Below are positions 1 to 9,265 of a stretch of 64,000 nt of DNA, piece by piece (position 1 is the stretch's first letter; every line of letters starts with the position of its first letter). The stretch is from Candidatus Rifleibacteriota bacterium. Its GTDB lineage: Bacteria; Muiribacteriota; Ozemobacteria; Ozemobacterales; Ozemobacteraceae. Below the pieces are notes generated by a model. It was not told where the DNA came from. It ran no database searches and was given only the letters and a program-made list of their open reading frames with translations. The translations under genes and the position numbers were made by a program. The stretch lies in NCBI GenBank assembly GCA_012517355.1, contig JAAYVD010000073.1, positions 16,900 to 80,899 of the forward strand, given 5' to 3'.

Positions 1-3000
1 CTCCTGCTCCTCCTGGGCCGGGGGTTCCTGCTGGGGCGCTGGCCCGAACCTCCGCTCGCCGGGCGGTTCTCGGCCCTGTTCCTGCTCGCGGTCAGCGTGC
101 CGATCCTGCTGTTCCTCGTCTCCGCCACCTTCTACCTGCAGGAGCGCCGGGAGACCGCCCGCCACCAGCTCGACCTCCAGCTGGCCTCCCACCTCAAGCA
201 GCTGGATGCGGGGAAGGAGCGGCTCGACAGCGACTACCTGGCCTCCTTCCGGGCCCTGCTGCGCGATCCCGCCCTGCCTGGGAAGATCCTGGCGAGCGGC
301 GCCGCGGCGGGCGACGACCTGTTCCCCTATATCCGGAGCCGCTTCCAGGGGGCCATCGGCACCCTGCCGCTGGCCATGGTGGCCGTCCTCGATCCCCACG
401 GGGGGCGCCGGATCGACATCTCCCCCTCCCGCGATCGCGGCCAGATCGAGGGGGCGTTGCGCGCCTTCGTCTGGGGGGTCACCAACTCCCTGCGGGACCA
501 CCTCCGCCAGGTCGATCCCGCCTTCCCGCTCGGGCCGCTTCCCGAGGACCCGGTGGCCCAGATGGCCCAGACCGGGTACGAGACCTCCACCGGCAACTCC
601 TTCCAGACCGAGATCGAGAAGGAGCGCTCCCACCCCTTCGTCTTCTCGATCGGTCGGGCCCAGGCCTCCCTCCTGCATGAGTTCGTCCACGTCGACGGCC
701 GGCCCCGCTTCGCGATCATGGTCGTCTATCACGATGCCGAGGTCGACGGCCAGGTCCTGGAACAGGGGCGGGACCGGGCGTGCCAGGCCCAGCCGGGGCT
801 CGTCCTCACCGCCTTCCGGCATGACGGGACCGCCTTGCGGGAGGCCCTGCCCTGGCCCGACCGCCAGCCTCCGGCCTGGCGGGCCTCCTTTGCTGCGACT
901 GCCCGGGCCGCCTACGGACGGGGCGGGCCGGTGTCGCAGGAGGGCGAGGGCCTGGCGGTGGTGGCCGCCCCCGCCCGCCGCTTCGCCCGGACGGTCCTCG
1001 TCGCCGGGGCCGACCAGGGGGAGATCGAGCGCGCCTTCCGGGCCCAGGCCTGGCGGTTCGCCGGGCTCCTGCTCGCCAGTCTCGTCGCCGCCCTGGTCCT
1101 CGGGCAGCTGACCGCCCGCCACGTGGTCGCGCCGATCAGGGGCCTGAAGGAGGCTCTCGACCGCGTGGCCGCCGGAGACCTGGACCAGCGCCTGGAACTG
1201 GTCCGCCAGGACGAGATCGGCCGGCTGGCCGGCTCCTTCACGCAGATGGTGGGCGGGCTGCGGGAGCGGCAGCGGCTGGCCGGCATGGTCTCGGCCGAGG
1301 CGATGGCTGCCATCGAAACCAGCGGCGACCTGGCGGCCGGCCTGCAGGCCCGTTCCCTCGCGGGCGCCGTCCTGGTGTCCGACATCCGCGATTTCACGAC
1401 CTGGTGCGAACGGGAAGAGCCCGGCACCGTCACGGAACTGCTGAACCGGCACTTCGCGGCCATGACCGGGGTCATCACGGCCGCCGGCGGGCGGGTCCAC
1501 AAGTTCATCGGCGACGCCATCCAGGCCGTCTTCCCCGACGATGAGCCGTCGCCGGGGGGCGGCACCGAACGCGCGGTGCGGGCCGGTCTGGGCATGTTGC
1601 GCGGCCTGGCCGCCATCAACCGGGAACGGCAGGCCCGGGGGGATTCCCCCTACCGGATCGGCATCGGCATCGCGGCGGGCGACCTGTTGGCCGGGCCCAT
1701 CGGCACCGCGGGCACCCGCCTCGACTTCGCCCTGATCGGCTCCCCCTTCACCGAGGCCCAGGAACTGGAGCCGCTCAGCAAGCAGGTTCCCGCCTGTCCC
1801 CTGGTCGTCGGCGGCACGGCCGTTCCCCGGAGCGGACCCTTCGCCGGCCGGTTCGTCGCCCTGCCGGGGGGAGACGCGTGGGTGCTGGCGGATGGGCCCG
1901 CCGCCCTGGCGGACCCCCTTGTCTCCGGGAAACCGCCGGTACCGGAACCGGCCGACCGTGGCGGCCCCTTCCCCGCCCCCCCGGAACGATCGCCCCTCCC
2001 CTGCGGGCAGGCCCGCGGAGAGTGTCTTGGGAGGCCCGACCGGCACGATGTCGGAAGGGCTTCCCCTTTGCCGCCCCCGAAGTCGGCAGGAAACCCCGGT
2101 GGCGCGCCCCCGCCAGGGGCCTTCCGGACCGAACCCCCTCCGGAAGGCCCTGGTGGGCCGGCCGGGCGGACCGGCCGCGACTGGCGGACCTGGGTGGGTT
2201 TCCTCGTCGGGGCCGTGTGGTTGTCCATTCCCCTCCTCGGATTCTCTGCCGCCGACCGGGTCTGGCTCGACCTGACCCACCAGGTCCGGGAAACCAGGGC
2301 CCGGCAGCGGCATCAGGAGATCTTCGAGCGCTTCGGCCGGGCCAACGCGGGCCTCGCCCTCCTGGAGGAGCACTTGCAGAACCTCGTCGGCCGGGCCGCC
2401 TCAGCCACCCTGGCCGACGGGCCGGCGACGCTCACTCCCGAGGTCTGGCGCCGGTTCGGGCGGAGCATCACCGACCACCTGCGGCAGGTGGACCTGGCCC
2501 CCCACCTGTTCCTGTGCCAGCCCTGGGCCGGCCTGGCCTCCGCCCCCGGGTTGATCGAGCTGGGCCTGGGTTCCGGGTCGGCCTTGGGTCTGGCTTCGGG
2601 GGAAGGGTCCTTCTTCCAGGCTCTCCTGCACCACGGGGCGGCTTTCTACACCGGGGAGGGAGGGGACTGGCCCGGCCTGCGGCAGGGGCTGACCGGCTCG
2701 CTGGGGTTGCAGGTCTCTCCCTACCACTTCTTCGCCGAGCGCATGGGAGGCCTCTACCCCTGCCTGCGTCAGGGAAGGCCGGGCTGGCTCTTTTGGCAGC
2801 CCGTCTTCCGCCAGGGGGCTTCCGACGCGCCGGGCGGAGCGCTGGTCGGGGCGGTCCTGCTGGTCCTGCCGCGAAATGACCGCCTGGAGCGTGACCGGGC
2901 CCTGCACGTCCGTCTCTCCGACGATCCGGACGCGGAGGTGGCCCTGCTCGCCGCGGAGGGCGGCCCAGCCGTCCTGTCCGAAGGCTTTCCCGCCTCGCTG

Positions 3001-5181
3001 GCGCTTCTCCTGGAACGGGGCGTCTCCCCGCCTGCCACCGCCGGATGGATCGTCACCGAAGGGCCGCAGGGCACGGGCCAGGCCGGCCGGTTCGTCGCCG
3101 CCAGCCCGCGGACCCGGGACCGGTCGCTGGGAGAGGCCCATCCCCGCCGGTTCCTCGTGGCCCTCCTGGCCTGGATCCTTCTGGAATTCGCCTGGTGGCG
3201 GACGGTCATGGGGGGCGGGGCCCTGGCCGGATCTTTGCGGGGCATCCTGTTGTCGGGCATGCTGGCGGCCGGCATCCTGCCGTTGGCCGTCGCCTTCCCC
3301 CTCATCGAGCGGTTCCACCTCGAGGAGGTCGAGAGTTTGCGGCGGCAGACCGGCCTGGCCCTGCGCACCCACATCGACGATCTCGAACGACGCCTGGCCC
3401 TGCACCGCCCGGTCGCCTGGACCTGGATCTCCCGGTTCTGCCGCCACCCCCGCCTGCTGCGCGCCTTCCAGGCGGCCCTGCGCTGGCGGGCGGCCCATCC
3501 AGGGGCGGCCGCCCTGGAGGGGGGGCCGGGGTTGCCGAAGGTCATCCAGGCGCTCAAGGCGGGAGCCAGGGCCGGGATCCACCGGGACACCTTCCCGGCC
3601 AGCGAGCCCTTCCAACTGGAGATCGACCTGGTGCGGGTGCTGACCGCGCGGGGTGACGCCCTCGGTCCGGGGGCTTCCGCCACCGGCGGGCAGGATGCAG
3701 TGGACGACTTCGCCAAGGCCATGGGGGTCATCGGCAAGGGCATCCTGACCTCTCTCGGCGTGCCGGACGACGGCACCAGGGATGACGGGTTCCGGGCCCA
3801 GGAGGTCCGGGAGGAGATCGGCCTGGGCATCGGGTTGGACATCCTGCGCCAGACCTTCGGCGAGGACATGTATCTGCGCCTGATCCACCGGCCCGGCGAA
3901 CCGGTGTTCATGGTGGCCGGGGTCGGAGGCATCCTGATGCTGTTGCAGCCTCTGCCTGACCCGCGCCGGCCCGAGTTCCTCCTCTGCGTTTCCTACAGCT
4001 TCCACACCCTCGAGTTGTGGCAGATCCCGTGGGTGGCGGCCTGGGGCGCGCCCCGCGGGTTTTCCCGCCCCGGCCTGCCGGCGGGGATGCGGGTCCGCTG
4101 CCTGATCGCCGAGGAACCGCTCATCGGCCAATGGCTCGTTCCCGCCAGGGGGGGAAGCATCCCCGACAGCCGTCGCCTGGCCCGCTGGGCGGTCGCGGGC
4201 AAGAGCCCCCTCTCGGCTGCGGTGGGCGGGCCGGGGGGGGAGGATCTCGTGGAGGTCCGCCAGGGCCAGATCAACCGCAACTACGTCCTGATGGCCGCCA
4301 CCGCCGACACGCCGCTGCGTCAGGCGGCCGCGCGGCACCGCCGGAACCTTCTCGAACTCTACGGGGTCACCGTCCTCCTGACCGTGTTGCTGGCCCTCGC
4401 CGCCGCGGGCGGGGTCACCGGCCCGGTCCGGCAGCTGGTGGACGGCATGCGGCGGGTCGAGGCCGGGGATTACCGGTTCCGCATCCCCGTCGACCGGGAC
4501 GACGAGCTCGGCGACCTGGTGCGGGCATTCAACGGCCTGACCCGCGCCCTGGAGGAGCGGGAACTCATCGGCCGGATGGTCTCCCGCGGGGCCCGGGAAT
4601 CGGTGCGGGCGGCCGGGACGGCGGTGCTGGCCGGCGGACGCTGCGAGCGGACCCTGCTGATGATCGGCATCCCCGGCTTCGCCGGGCTGGTCCGGGGCAT
4701 GGAACCGTCGGCGCTGTTCGCCGCCCTGACCCGGCAGACCGACGGGATCTGCGGCCTCTGCCTGGCCGCCGGCGGGGACATCGACAAGGTGATGGGGGAC
4801 AAGATCCTCGTCACCTTCGCGCCGGGGAAGGGGGCCTCCCCCACGGGGCAGCTGGTCGAGGCGCTGCGGGGGATGGCCGCCGCGGCGGAAGCGGGCCGCC
4901 TGCCCTTCCCGGTGGTGGCCGGGGCGGCGCGGGGCACCGTCATCGCCGGCCTGCTGGGGGCGGGGGCCCAGTATGACTACACGATCATCGGCGACCCGGT
5001 CAACGCCGCCGCCCGCGTGGCTTCCCTCGCCGAAAAGCACGGGGCCGGCACGATCCTGGTCACCGCCGGGCTGGCCCGCGAGATGGGCCCGGTCGCGCGG
5101 CTTCTGCCTTTCGGCCAGGTCCGGGTGAAGGGGAAGACGCAGGCCCTCGACCTCTTCCGGGTGGAATTTCCCGCGTCCTGA
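1..5181 (+). CDS. Giant tandem class III nucleotide cyclase, 5'-truncated by the window
   Basis: The frame is open from base 1, so the true start lies upstream; 1726 codons are visible. Order: membrane segment (codons 20-40), extracytoplasmic region, TM plus HAMP (about 355-425), cyclase domain C1 (about 450-620), a Pro/Gly-rich linker (about 640-715), TM, second sensor region, two TMs around 1050-1110, a third extracytoplasmic region, TM plus HAMP (about 1450-1530), then cyclase domain C2 to the end. C1 has both metal-binding Asp (codons 461 and 505), but the transition-state Asn and Arg positions are Thr584 and Glu588. C2 has Asn1668, Arg1672, Lys1596 and a VKGK motif, but the first metal Asp is Gly1556. 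The halves are therefore complementary. The likely product is cAMP from ATP; Thr at the base-selecting site (IIGDPVN context) is typical of class IIIb. Part of the linker is encoded by repeat R1. Confidence 0.9.
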   Translation, partial: LLLLLGRGFLLGRWPEPPLAGRFSALFLLAVSVPILLFLVSATFYLQERRETARHQLDLQLASHLKQLDAGKERLDSDYLASFRALLRDPALPGKILASGAAAGDDLFPYIRSRFQGAIGTLPLAMVAVLDPHGGRRIDISPSRDRGQIEGALRAFVWGVTNSLRDHLRQVDPAFPLGPLPEDPVAQMAQTGYETSTGNSFQTEIEKERSHPFVFSIGRAQASLLHEFVHVDGRPRFAIMVVYHDAEVDGQVLEQGRDRACQAQPGLVLTAFRHDGTALREALPWPDRQPPAWRASFAATARAAYGRGGPVSQEGEGLAVVAAPARRFARTVLVAGADQGEIERAFRAQAWRFAGLLLASLVAALVLGQLTARHVVAPIRGLKEALDRVAAGDLDQRLELVRQDEIGRLAGSFTQMVGGLRERQRLAGMVSAEAMAAIETSGDLAAGLQARSLAGAVLVSDIRDFTTWCEREEPGTVTELLNRHFAAMTGVITAAGGRVHKFIGDAIQAVFPDDEPSPGGGTERAVRAGLGMLRGLAAINRERQARGDSPYRIGIGIAAGDLLAGPIGTAGTRLDFALIGSPFTEAQELEPLSKQVPACPLVVGGTAVPRSGPFAGRFVALPGGDAWVLADGPAALADPLVSGKPPVPEPADRGGPFPAPPERSPLPCGQARGECLGRPDRHDVGRASPLPPPKSAGNPGGAPPPGAFRTEPPPEGPGGPAGRTGRDWRTWVGFLVGAVWLSIPLLGFSAADRVWLDLTHQVRETRARQRHQEIFERFGRANAGLALLEEHLQNLVGRAASATLADGPATLTPEVWRRFGRSITDHLRQVDLAPHLFLCQPWAGLASAPGLIELGLGSGSALGLASGEGSFFQALLHHGAAFYTGEGGDWPGLRQGLTGSLGLQVSPYHFFAERMGGLYPCLRQGRPGWLFWQPVFRQGASDAPGGALVGAVLLVLPRNDRLERDRALHVRLSDDPDAEVALLAAEGGPAVLSEGFPASLALLLERGVSPPATAGWIVTEGPQGTGQAGRFVAASPRTRDRSLGEAHPRRFLVALLAWILLEFAWWRTVMGGGALAGSLRGILLSGMLAAGILPLAVAFPLIERFHLEEVESLRRQTGLALRTHIDDLERRLALHRPVAWTWISRFCRHPRLLRAFQAALRWRAAHPGAAALEGGPGLPKVIQALKAGARAGIHRDTFPASEPFQLEIDLVRVLTARGDALGPGASATGGQDAVDDFAKAMGVIGKGILTSLGVPDDGTRDDGFRAQEVREEIGLGIGLDILRQTFGEDMYLRLIHRPGEPVFMVAGVGGILMLLQPLPDPRRPEFLLCVSYSFHTLELWQIPWVAAWGAPRGFSRPGLPAGMRVRCLIAEEPLIGQWLVPARGGSIPDSRRLARWAVAGKSPLSAAVGGPGGEDLVEVRQGQINRNYVLMAATADTPLRQAAARHRRNLLELYGVTVLLTVLLALAAAGGVTGPVRQLVDGMRRVEAGDYRFRIPVDRDDELGDLVRAFNGLTRALEERELIGRMVSRGARESVRAAGTAVLAGGRCERTLLMIGIPGFAGLVRGMEPSALFAALTRQTDGICGLCLAAGGDIDKVMGDKILVTFAPGKGASPTGQLVEALRGMAAAAEAGRLPFPVVAGAARGTVIAGLLGAGAQYDYTIIGDPVNAAARVASLAEKHGAGTILVTAGLAREMGPVARLLPFGQVRVKGKTQALDLFRVEFPAS
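2034..2122 (-). repeat. R1 palindromic repeat inside the cyclase linker
   Basis: This copy of the dispersed R1 element lies in reverse orientation within the cyclase frame. The conserved end reads CCGGCACGATGTCGG on the top strand, next to GGGCTTCCCC and CCGCC blocks shared with the copies at 7169 and 36077. It is translated as part of the Pro/Gly-rich linker between C1 and the second membrane module and causes no stop or frameshift. Confidence 0.65.
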
Positions 5182-5404
5182 TCATTCCAGGCGTCATCCA
5201 TGGCCCGTGACCGCCGGGATCCGATTCCCCCGTCCCGGCGTGTCATTTCCGGCAGAACGGAACAGGGACTGGCCGCACCACGCCGGAAGGCAACGATCAC
5301 GACCACCCTTCCCGGAAGGGCGGCCGCCCTCATCGGAATATCCCCATCCGACCCATTGCCACCCGGCCGAAATCGTGGTTTCCTGCCTGCTGGAGGTCGT
5401 TCCC

Positions 5405-7042
5405 ATGACACACCGTGCTGCCGTCGTTTCCCCTTGCCCCCCCCAGGCGTTTTCCCGCCACCCCCGCCGGTTGGGGGTCCCCCTGCCGCTTCTGCTCCTG
5501 CTGTTCATGGGAGTCCTGGCGGTGGCCGAGGGGCGCGGCGCGGGCACGCTCACGCTCCTGCACACCAACGATCTGCATTCCGAGCTGGAGTCCTTCCCCG
5601 ATGCCTCGTCGACCGGGCGGCTGGGCGGCATCGCCCGGCAGGCCGAGATGATCGCCGCGATCCGCCGTGAACGCCCGCACACGCTCGTGGTCGGTGCCGG
5701 CGACCAGGTGCAGGGAACCCCGTTCTTCCAGGTCTTCCAGGGAATGGCCGAAACCGAGGCCCTGTCGCTGGCGGGGTATGACTTCGTCACCCTCGGCAAC
5801 CACGAACTCGACCTGGGCCTGCCCGCCCTGGCCCGGAATCTCGCGGCCGCCTCCTATACCATGCTTTGCGCCAACGTCTTCACGGCCAAGGACCTGCGCC
5901 CGGTCTTCCGCCCCTACCGCGTGGTGACCGTCGGCTCGTTGACCGTCGGCCTGATCGGGGTCATCGGCGACCCGGCCTGGAACGACCAGGGGGCCCCGAT
6001 CCGGCGGCGCCTGCTGCAGATCGAGCCGGGCGCCGTGCTCCGGTCGCTGGTCGCGCACCTCCGGCCGGTCGTCGACCTCGTCGTCGTGCTCTCCCATTCA
6101 GGCCTCGAGATCGATCGGCGCCTGGCCCGGGAAGTCCCCGGCATCGACGCGATCGTCGGCGCCCACGACCATTACGCCCTCGCCACCGTCACCGAGGTCC
6201 TGGCCGCCCAGGCCGCGGCCGGCGCCCCTCCGGCCCTGATCGTCCAGGCCGGCGATCGCGGCCGCTTCCTGGGGCGGCTCGACCTGACCATCGACGGCGA
6301 GGGTTGCCGTTCCCACCGGTTCGACCTGCTGCCGGTGCTGACGCCCGCCTCCGGCACGAGCGGCGCGACCGACGCGGCCGGTCTTCCGGCCCATCCCGTG
6401 CAGGCCCTCGTCGCCTCCTACGGCCGCCGCCTCGCCGCCATCATGGACACCCCCATCACCGAAGCCCCCCGCGGTTTTTTCTACGACCGCAACCGCCGCG
6501 ACAAGGAATTCCTCCCGCTCGGCACCCTCACCTGCGAGGCCTTCCGCCACCTGACCGGGGCCGAGATCGGCATCATCAACTCGGGGGGGGTCCGGGCGGC
6601 CATCCCCTCCGGCACGGTGACCCTCCGCCACTTGTACCAGGCGCTCCCGTATGACAACACCGTCACCGTGGTGACCATGACCGGCGCCGAGCTGGCCGCC
6701 TTCCTCGACGGGCTCTGCCGCAACTGGCTGACCAACATCACCGGCTACCAGCTGGCCGGCCTCACCGCCTCCTTCGACACCCGGCGCCAGGCCGTCTCCG
6801 ACATCCGGGTGGAGGGGAAGCCTCTCGAACCCGGCCGCCGGTACCGCCTGGCCACCTCCTCGTTCCTGACCGCCGACCCCCTGCGGAAGGGCGTCTTCGG
6901 CCCCTTCCTCGACACCCTCGAGGATTCGGGCGTGCTCATGCGCGACGCCCTGGGCCGCCTCCTGCGCGAGGTTCCCGACCTGCCGCCCCTCAACGCCCCG
7001 GCCATCACCATCACCGGCCCCCGCCCCACCGGGTTCCCATGA
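5405..7042 (+). CDS. Exported 5'-nucleotidase / 2',3'-cyclic phosphodiesterase family protein
   Basis: The 545-residue protein starts at an ATG preceded by GGAGG 8 bases upstream. A hydrophobic segment at residues 20-40 is a signal peptide, so the enzyme acts outside the cytoplasm. The N-terminal metallophosphatase domain has HTNDLH, GAGDQVQGT, GNHELD and GAHDHY, which hold the dimetal centre. The C-terminal 5'-nucleotidase domain has the NSGGVRA substrate motif around residue 395. Family members release phosphate from nucleotides, UDP-sugars or 2',3'-cyclic nucleotides; the exact substrate cannot be read here. The stop overlaps the next start (ATGA), so the two genes are translationally coupled. 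A role next to the cyclase gene in nucleotide salvage or signal turnover is only an inference. Confidence 0.92.
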   Translation: MTHRAAVVSPCPPQAFSRHPRRLGVPLPLLLLLFMGVLAVAEGRGAGTLTLLHTNDLHSELESFPDASSTGRLGGIARQAEMIAAIRRERPHTLVVGAGDQVQGTPFFQVFQGMAETEALSLAGYDFVTLGNHELDLGLPALARNLAAASYTMLCANVFTAKDLRPVFRPYRVVTVGSLTVGLIGVIGDPAWNDQGAPIRRRLLQIEPGAVLRSLVAHLRPVVDLVVVLSHSGLEIDRRLAREVPGIDAIVGAHDHYALATVTEVLAAQAAAGAPPALIVQAGDRGRFLGRLDLTIDGEGCRSHRFDLLPVLTPASGTSGATDAAGLPAHPVQALVASYGRRLAAIMDTPITEAPRGFFYDRNRRDKEFLPLGTLTCEAFRHLTGAEIGIINSGGVRAAIPSGTVTLRHLYQALPYDNTVTVVTMTGAELAAFLDGLCRNWLTNITGYQLAGLTASFDTRRQAVSDIRVEGKPLEPGRRYRLATSSFLTADPLRKGVFGPFLDTLEDSGVLMRDALGRLLREVPDLPPLNAPAITITGPRPTGFP

Positions 7043-8028
7043 AGACGGCCAGCCTTCCTGTGAGGAAAACGCCGATCTTTGCCTGCTTCCTGCTGGGACT
7101 GGGCCTGACCCTGCCGCCTTCTGGCGCCGCGGCCGACCACCCGCCCGCCCCCGTCCCGGGCCGGACCGCCCCTTTGCGATGCGCGGAACGGCCGTTTCGC
7201 GCCGCCATCCGTGGCGGCCAGGGGGAAGCCCTTCCGGCATCGTGTCGGTCGGGACCGGCGGCCACCCTGGCCACCGACGACGAGGTGACCCTGTCGCCGG
7301 TCATGGCCCTCGTGGTCGGCCGCCGCATCTGGAAGAACGAGTGCCTCGGCACCATCGCCGGGCTCACCTCGTGGAACCGGGGGGAGGGCTTCCCCTCGCT
7401 GGGCATCGGCCATTTCATCTGGTACCCCGCGGGGAAGCCCGACCGGTTCCAGGAGGCCTTCCCCGCCCTCCTCGCCTTCCTGCGGGAGCGCGGAGTCGCC
7501 CTGCCCGCCTGGCTGGCCGCGGGCGGTCCCTGCCCCTGGCCCACCCGGGAGGCCTTCCTGGCCGACCGCCGCTCGCCCCGGCTGACCGAGCTGCGCCGCC
7601 TGTTGGCCGGCACCATCCCCCTTCAGGTCGGGTTCATCGCCCGCCGCCTCGCCGCCGCCCTGCCCCAGTTGACCGCTGCCCTGCCCCCCGCCGACCGGCC
7701 GGCCGTCGTGGCCCGCTTCCGGGCCCTGCAGCGCACTCCCGAAGGCCTCTTCGCCCTCCTCGACTATGTCAACTTCAAGGGGGAAGGGGTCAAGGAGACG
7801 GAACGGTACCAAGGCCAGGGCTGGGGGCTGCTCCAGGTCCTCCAGGAGATGCCGGGCCAGCCTCAGGGCGCCGCCGCCGTCGAAGCGTTCGCCGATGCCG
7901 CCCGCCGCGTGCTGGCCCGCCGCGTCGCCAACGCCCCCGCCGCCCGCCGCGACCAGGAGGCCGCCTGGCTGCCCGGCTGGCACAAACGCGTGGACCGCTA
8001 CACCGGCCCCCTCGTCACGGGAAAGTGA
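7039..8028 (+). CDS. Exported protein of unknown function with an R1 repeat-encoded insert
   Basis: The 329-residue product starts at the ATG that overlaps the 5'-nucleotidase stop. Residues 1-33 form a signal peptide ending near GAAA. Residues 44-75 are encoded by a copy of repeat R1, and the conserved domain begins after it. That domain contains NECLGTIAGLTSW, SLGIGHFIWYP and LDYVNFKGEG; I recall similar uncharacterised bacterial proteins but know no assigned function. The Glu followed by an LGIGH motif is faintly reminiscent of phage-type lysozymes, where a Glu and a GIGH-like strand form the active site; this is a guess. The coupling to the nucleotidase and the signal peptide support translation from this start rather than from a start downstream of the repeat. 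Confidence 0.8.
   Translation: MKTASLPVRKTPIFACFLLGLGLTLPPSGAAADHPPAPVPGRTAPLRCAERPFRAAIRGGQGEALPASCRSGPAATLATDDEVTLSPVMALVVGRRIWKNECLGTIAGLTSWNRGEGFPSLGIGHFIWYPAGKPDRFQEAFPALLAFLRERGVALPAWLAAGGPCPWPTREAFLADRRSPRLTELRRLLAGTIPLQVGFIARRLAAALPQLTAALPPADRPAVVARFRALQRTPEGLFALLDYVNFKGEGVKETERYQGQGWGLLQVLQEMPGQPQGAAAVEAFADAARRVLARRVANAPAARRDQEAAWLPGWHKRVDRYTGPLVTGK
7169..7253 (+). repeat. R1 palindromic repeat inside an exported-protein gene
   Basis: This is one of the best R1 copies: hairpin i GCGCGGAACG/CGTTTCGCGC, hairpin ii GCCGCCA/TGGCGGC, then a CTTCCGGCAT block and GTGTCGGTCGGG. It sits in frame between the signal peptide and the mature domain of the gene starting at 7039. It adds about 30 residues rich in Arg, Ala, Gly and Pro. 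Confidence 0.8.
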
Positions 8029-8139
8029 GATCCCCGGGCGATCACTGGCTGCAGGGTTCAGGAAACCCCTTCCGGCAACCTCGCCCGGGAGCCGCAGCCC
8101 TCGAAAGCGTTGACGATCCCTTCGAAGGCGATCGACGAA

Positions 8140-8252
8140 CGCGAAGCGGGCCTTTCCCTTGGGGAACGCTTAAGCGTTCCCCAAGCTGGAAAAGGGATCC
8201 AGGGGCTTTGCCCCTGGTGGGGTGAAGGGGCAAAGCCCCTTCGGCAAGCCTT
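8140..8252 (-). repeat. R2 three-hairpin intergenic repeat, copy 1
   Basis: This fills the gap between convergent genes ending at 8028 and 8321. Read on the minus strand it has hairpin 1 GAAGGGGC/GCCCCTTC (8224-8242), hairpin 2 CCAGGGGC/GCCCCTGG (8199-8217) and hairpin 3, a perfect 28-bp palindrome at 8158-8185. The same ordered element recurs at 44401-44514 with compensating stem changes. It could act as a bidirectional terminator or be a REP-like mobile element. Nothing else is seen in 8029-8320. Confidence 0.8.
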
Positions 8253-8320
8253 GCCGCGGGTCAGGGAAAAAGGGCGGGGGGCCGGCTTTCTGCCCGGTTC
8301 CTGGGGGCCGCGCGCCGGGC

Positions 8321-9265
8321 TTACCGGGGCCGTGCCGCCGGCTTCAGACGATACAGGCGGTTGGTCTTCCCCGATCCTTTGACCTGGTCGAAGCGGGAGC
8401 CCATCCGCCCGTCCAGCTCTTCCAGCCGGGCGTCGGGAGGGGGGTGGGTTTTGAACAGCAGCGCGACCCGGTCGTCGTCGGCGGCGAAATGCCCGATCTG
8501 CTGCAACACCGCCGGCAGGCTGAACGGGTCATACCCGGCCCGCGCGGCCAGGACGACGGCGATCTGGTCGGCATCGAACTCCGCCTTCCGGTCGAGCGAC
8601 CGGGCGACGATCTCGGCGCCCCGGCCGATCAGCTGCTGGATCTTCCCGCTGGTCGCGATCTGCTTGGCCAGCAGGTCCTGGCCCATGTCCAGCAAGCGGC
8701 CCTGGCGCAGGATCTTCAGGTGGTGCCGCCGCAGCACGTGCCCGATCTCGTGGGCCAGCACCCCGGCCAGTTCCCCTTCGTCCGCCAGGAGGGCATACAG
8801 GCCCCGGGTGATGAAGATGTAGCCGCCGGGAACGGCGAAGGCGTTCACCGCGGGCGACTCGAGCACCCCGAAATGCCAGGGCAGGTCGGCCCGCTCGGTC
8901 TGCTCGGCCACCCAGCGGCCGACCAGGTTCACGTAGCGCTGCAGCCCCGGGTCGTCGACCAGCGGCGCAGCTCCCAGCAGGTTGCCGGCGATCTGGCGTC
9001 CGATGGCGATCTCCTGCTCCCGGGACACGCCCCGCAGTTCCTGTTCGACCTTCTGCAGCGACGCGGGCAGCCGCGTCCTGAGCTTCTCCACGAGCTGGTC
9101 GCGGGCCGTCCCCGGGCGGGCGGGGGAGGCCGCGGCCCTGGTGCCCGAGGCTGGTGCCAGCTTCCCGAGAATCCCCTGCAGGTATTCCTGCAGATCACCG
9201 CCTCGGGCGGCGGTCGCGCCGCCCACCAGACAGAACACGAGCAGCCCCGTGAGCCATCGGTTCAT
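8321..9265 (-). CDS. Exported M48-family zinc metalloprotease (BepA/YfgC-like)
   Basis: The 314-residue protein starts at an ATG overlapping the upstream stop and carries a signal peptide (MNRWLTGLLVFCLVGG). The catalytic motif HEIGH lies within LAHEIGHVLRRHH near residue 165, and the third zinc ligand is the Glu of AEFDAD further on. The motif VNAFAVPGG before it is typical of the M48B/M48C families, whose BepA members repair or degrade misassembled outer-membrane proteins. It is the last gene of a three-gene minus-strand operon (CHASE2 protein, SH3 protein, protease), with both junctions as 4-bp overlaps. A periplasmic protein-quality-control role is inferred from the family. Confidence 0.9.
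   Translation of the reverse strand: MNRWLTGLLVFCLVGGATAARGGDLQEYLQGILGKLAPASGTRAAASPARPGTARDQLVEKLRTRLPASLQKVEQELRGVSREQEIAIGRQIAGNLLGAAPLVDDPGLQRYVNLVGRWVAEQTERADLPWHFGVLESPAVNAFAVPGGYIFITRGLYALLADEGELAGVLAHEIGHVLRRHHLKILRQGRLLDMGQDLLAKQIATSGKIQQLIGRGAEIVARSLDRKAEFDADQIAVVLAARAGYDPFSLPAVLQQIGHFAADDDRVALLFKTHPPPDARLEELDGRMGSRFDQVKGSGKTNRLYRLKPAARPR

Noticed and set aside
2401..5040. An 879-codon open frame on the minus strand
   Set aside because: It is fully antisense to the cyclase, is rich in Gly/Arg/Pro/Gln and has no family motifs; a GC-rich shadow.
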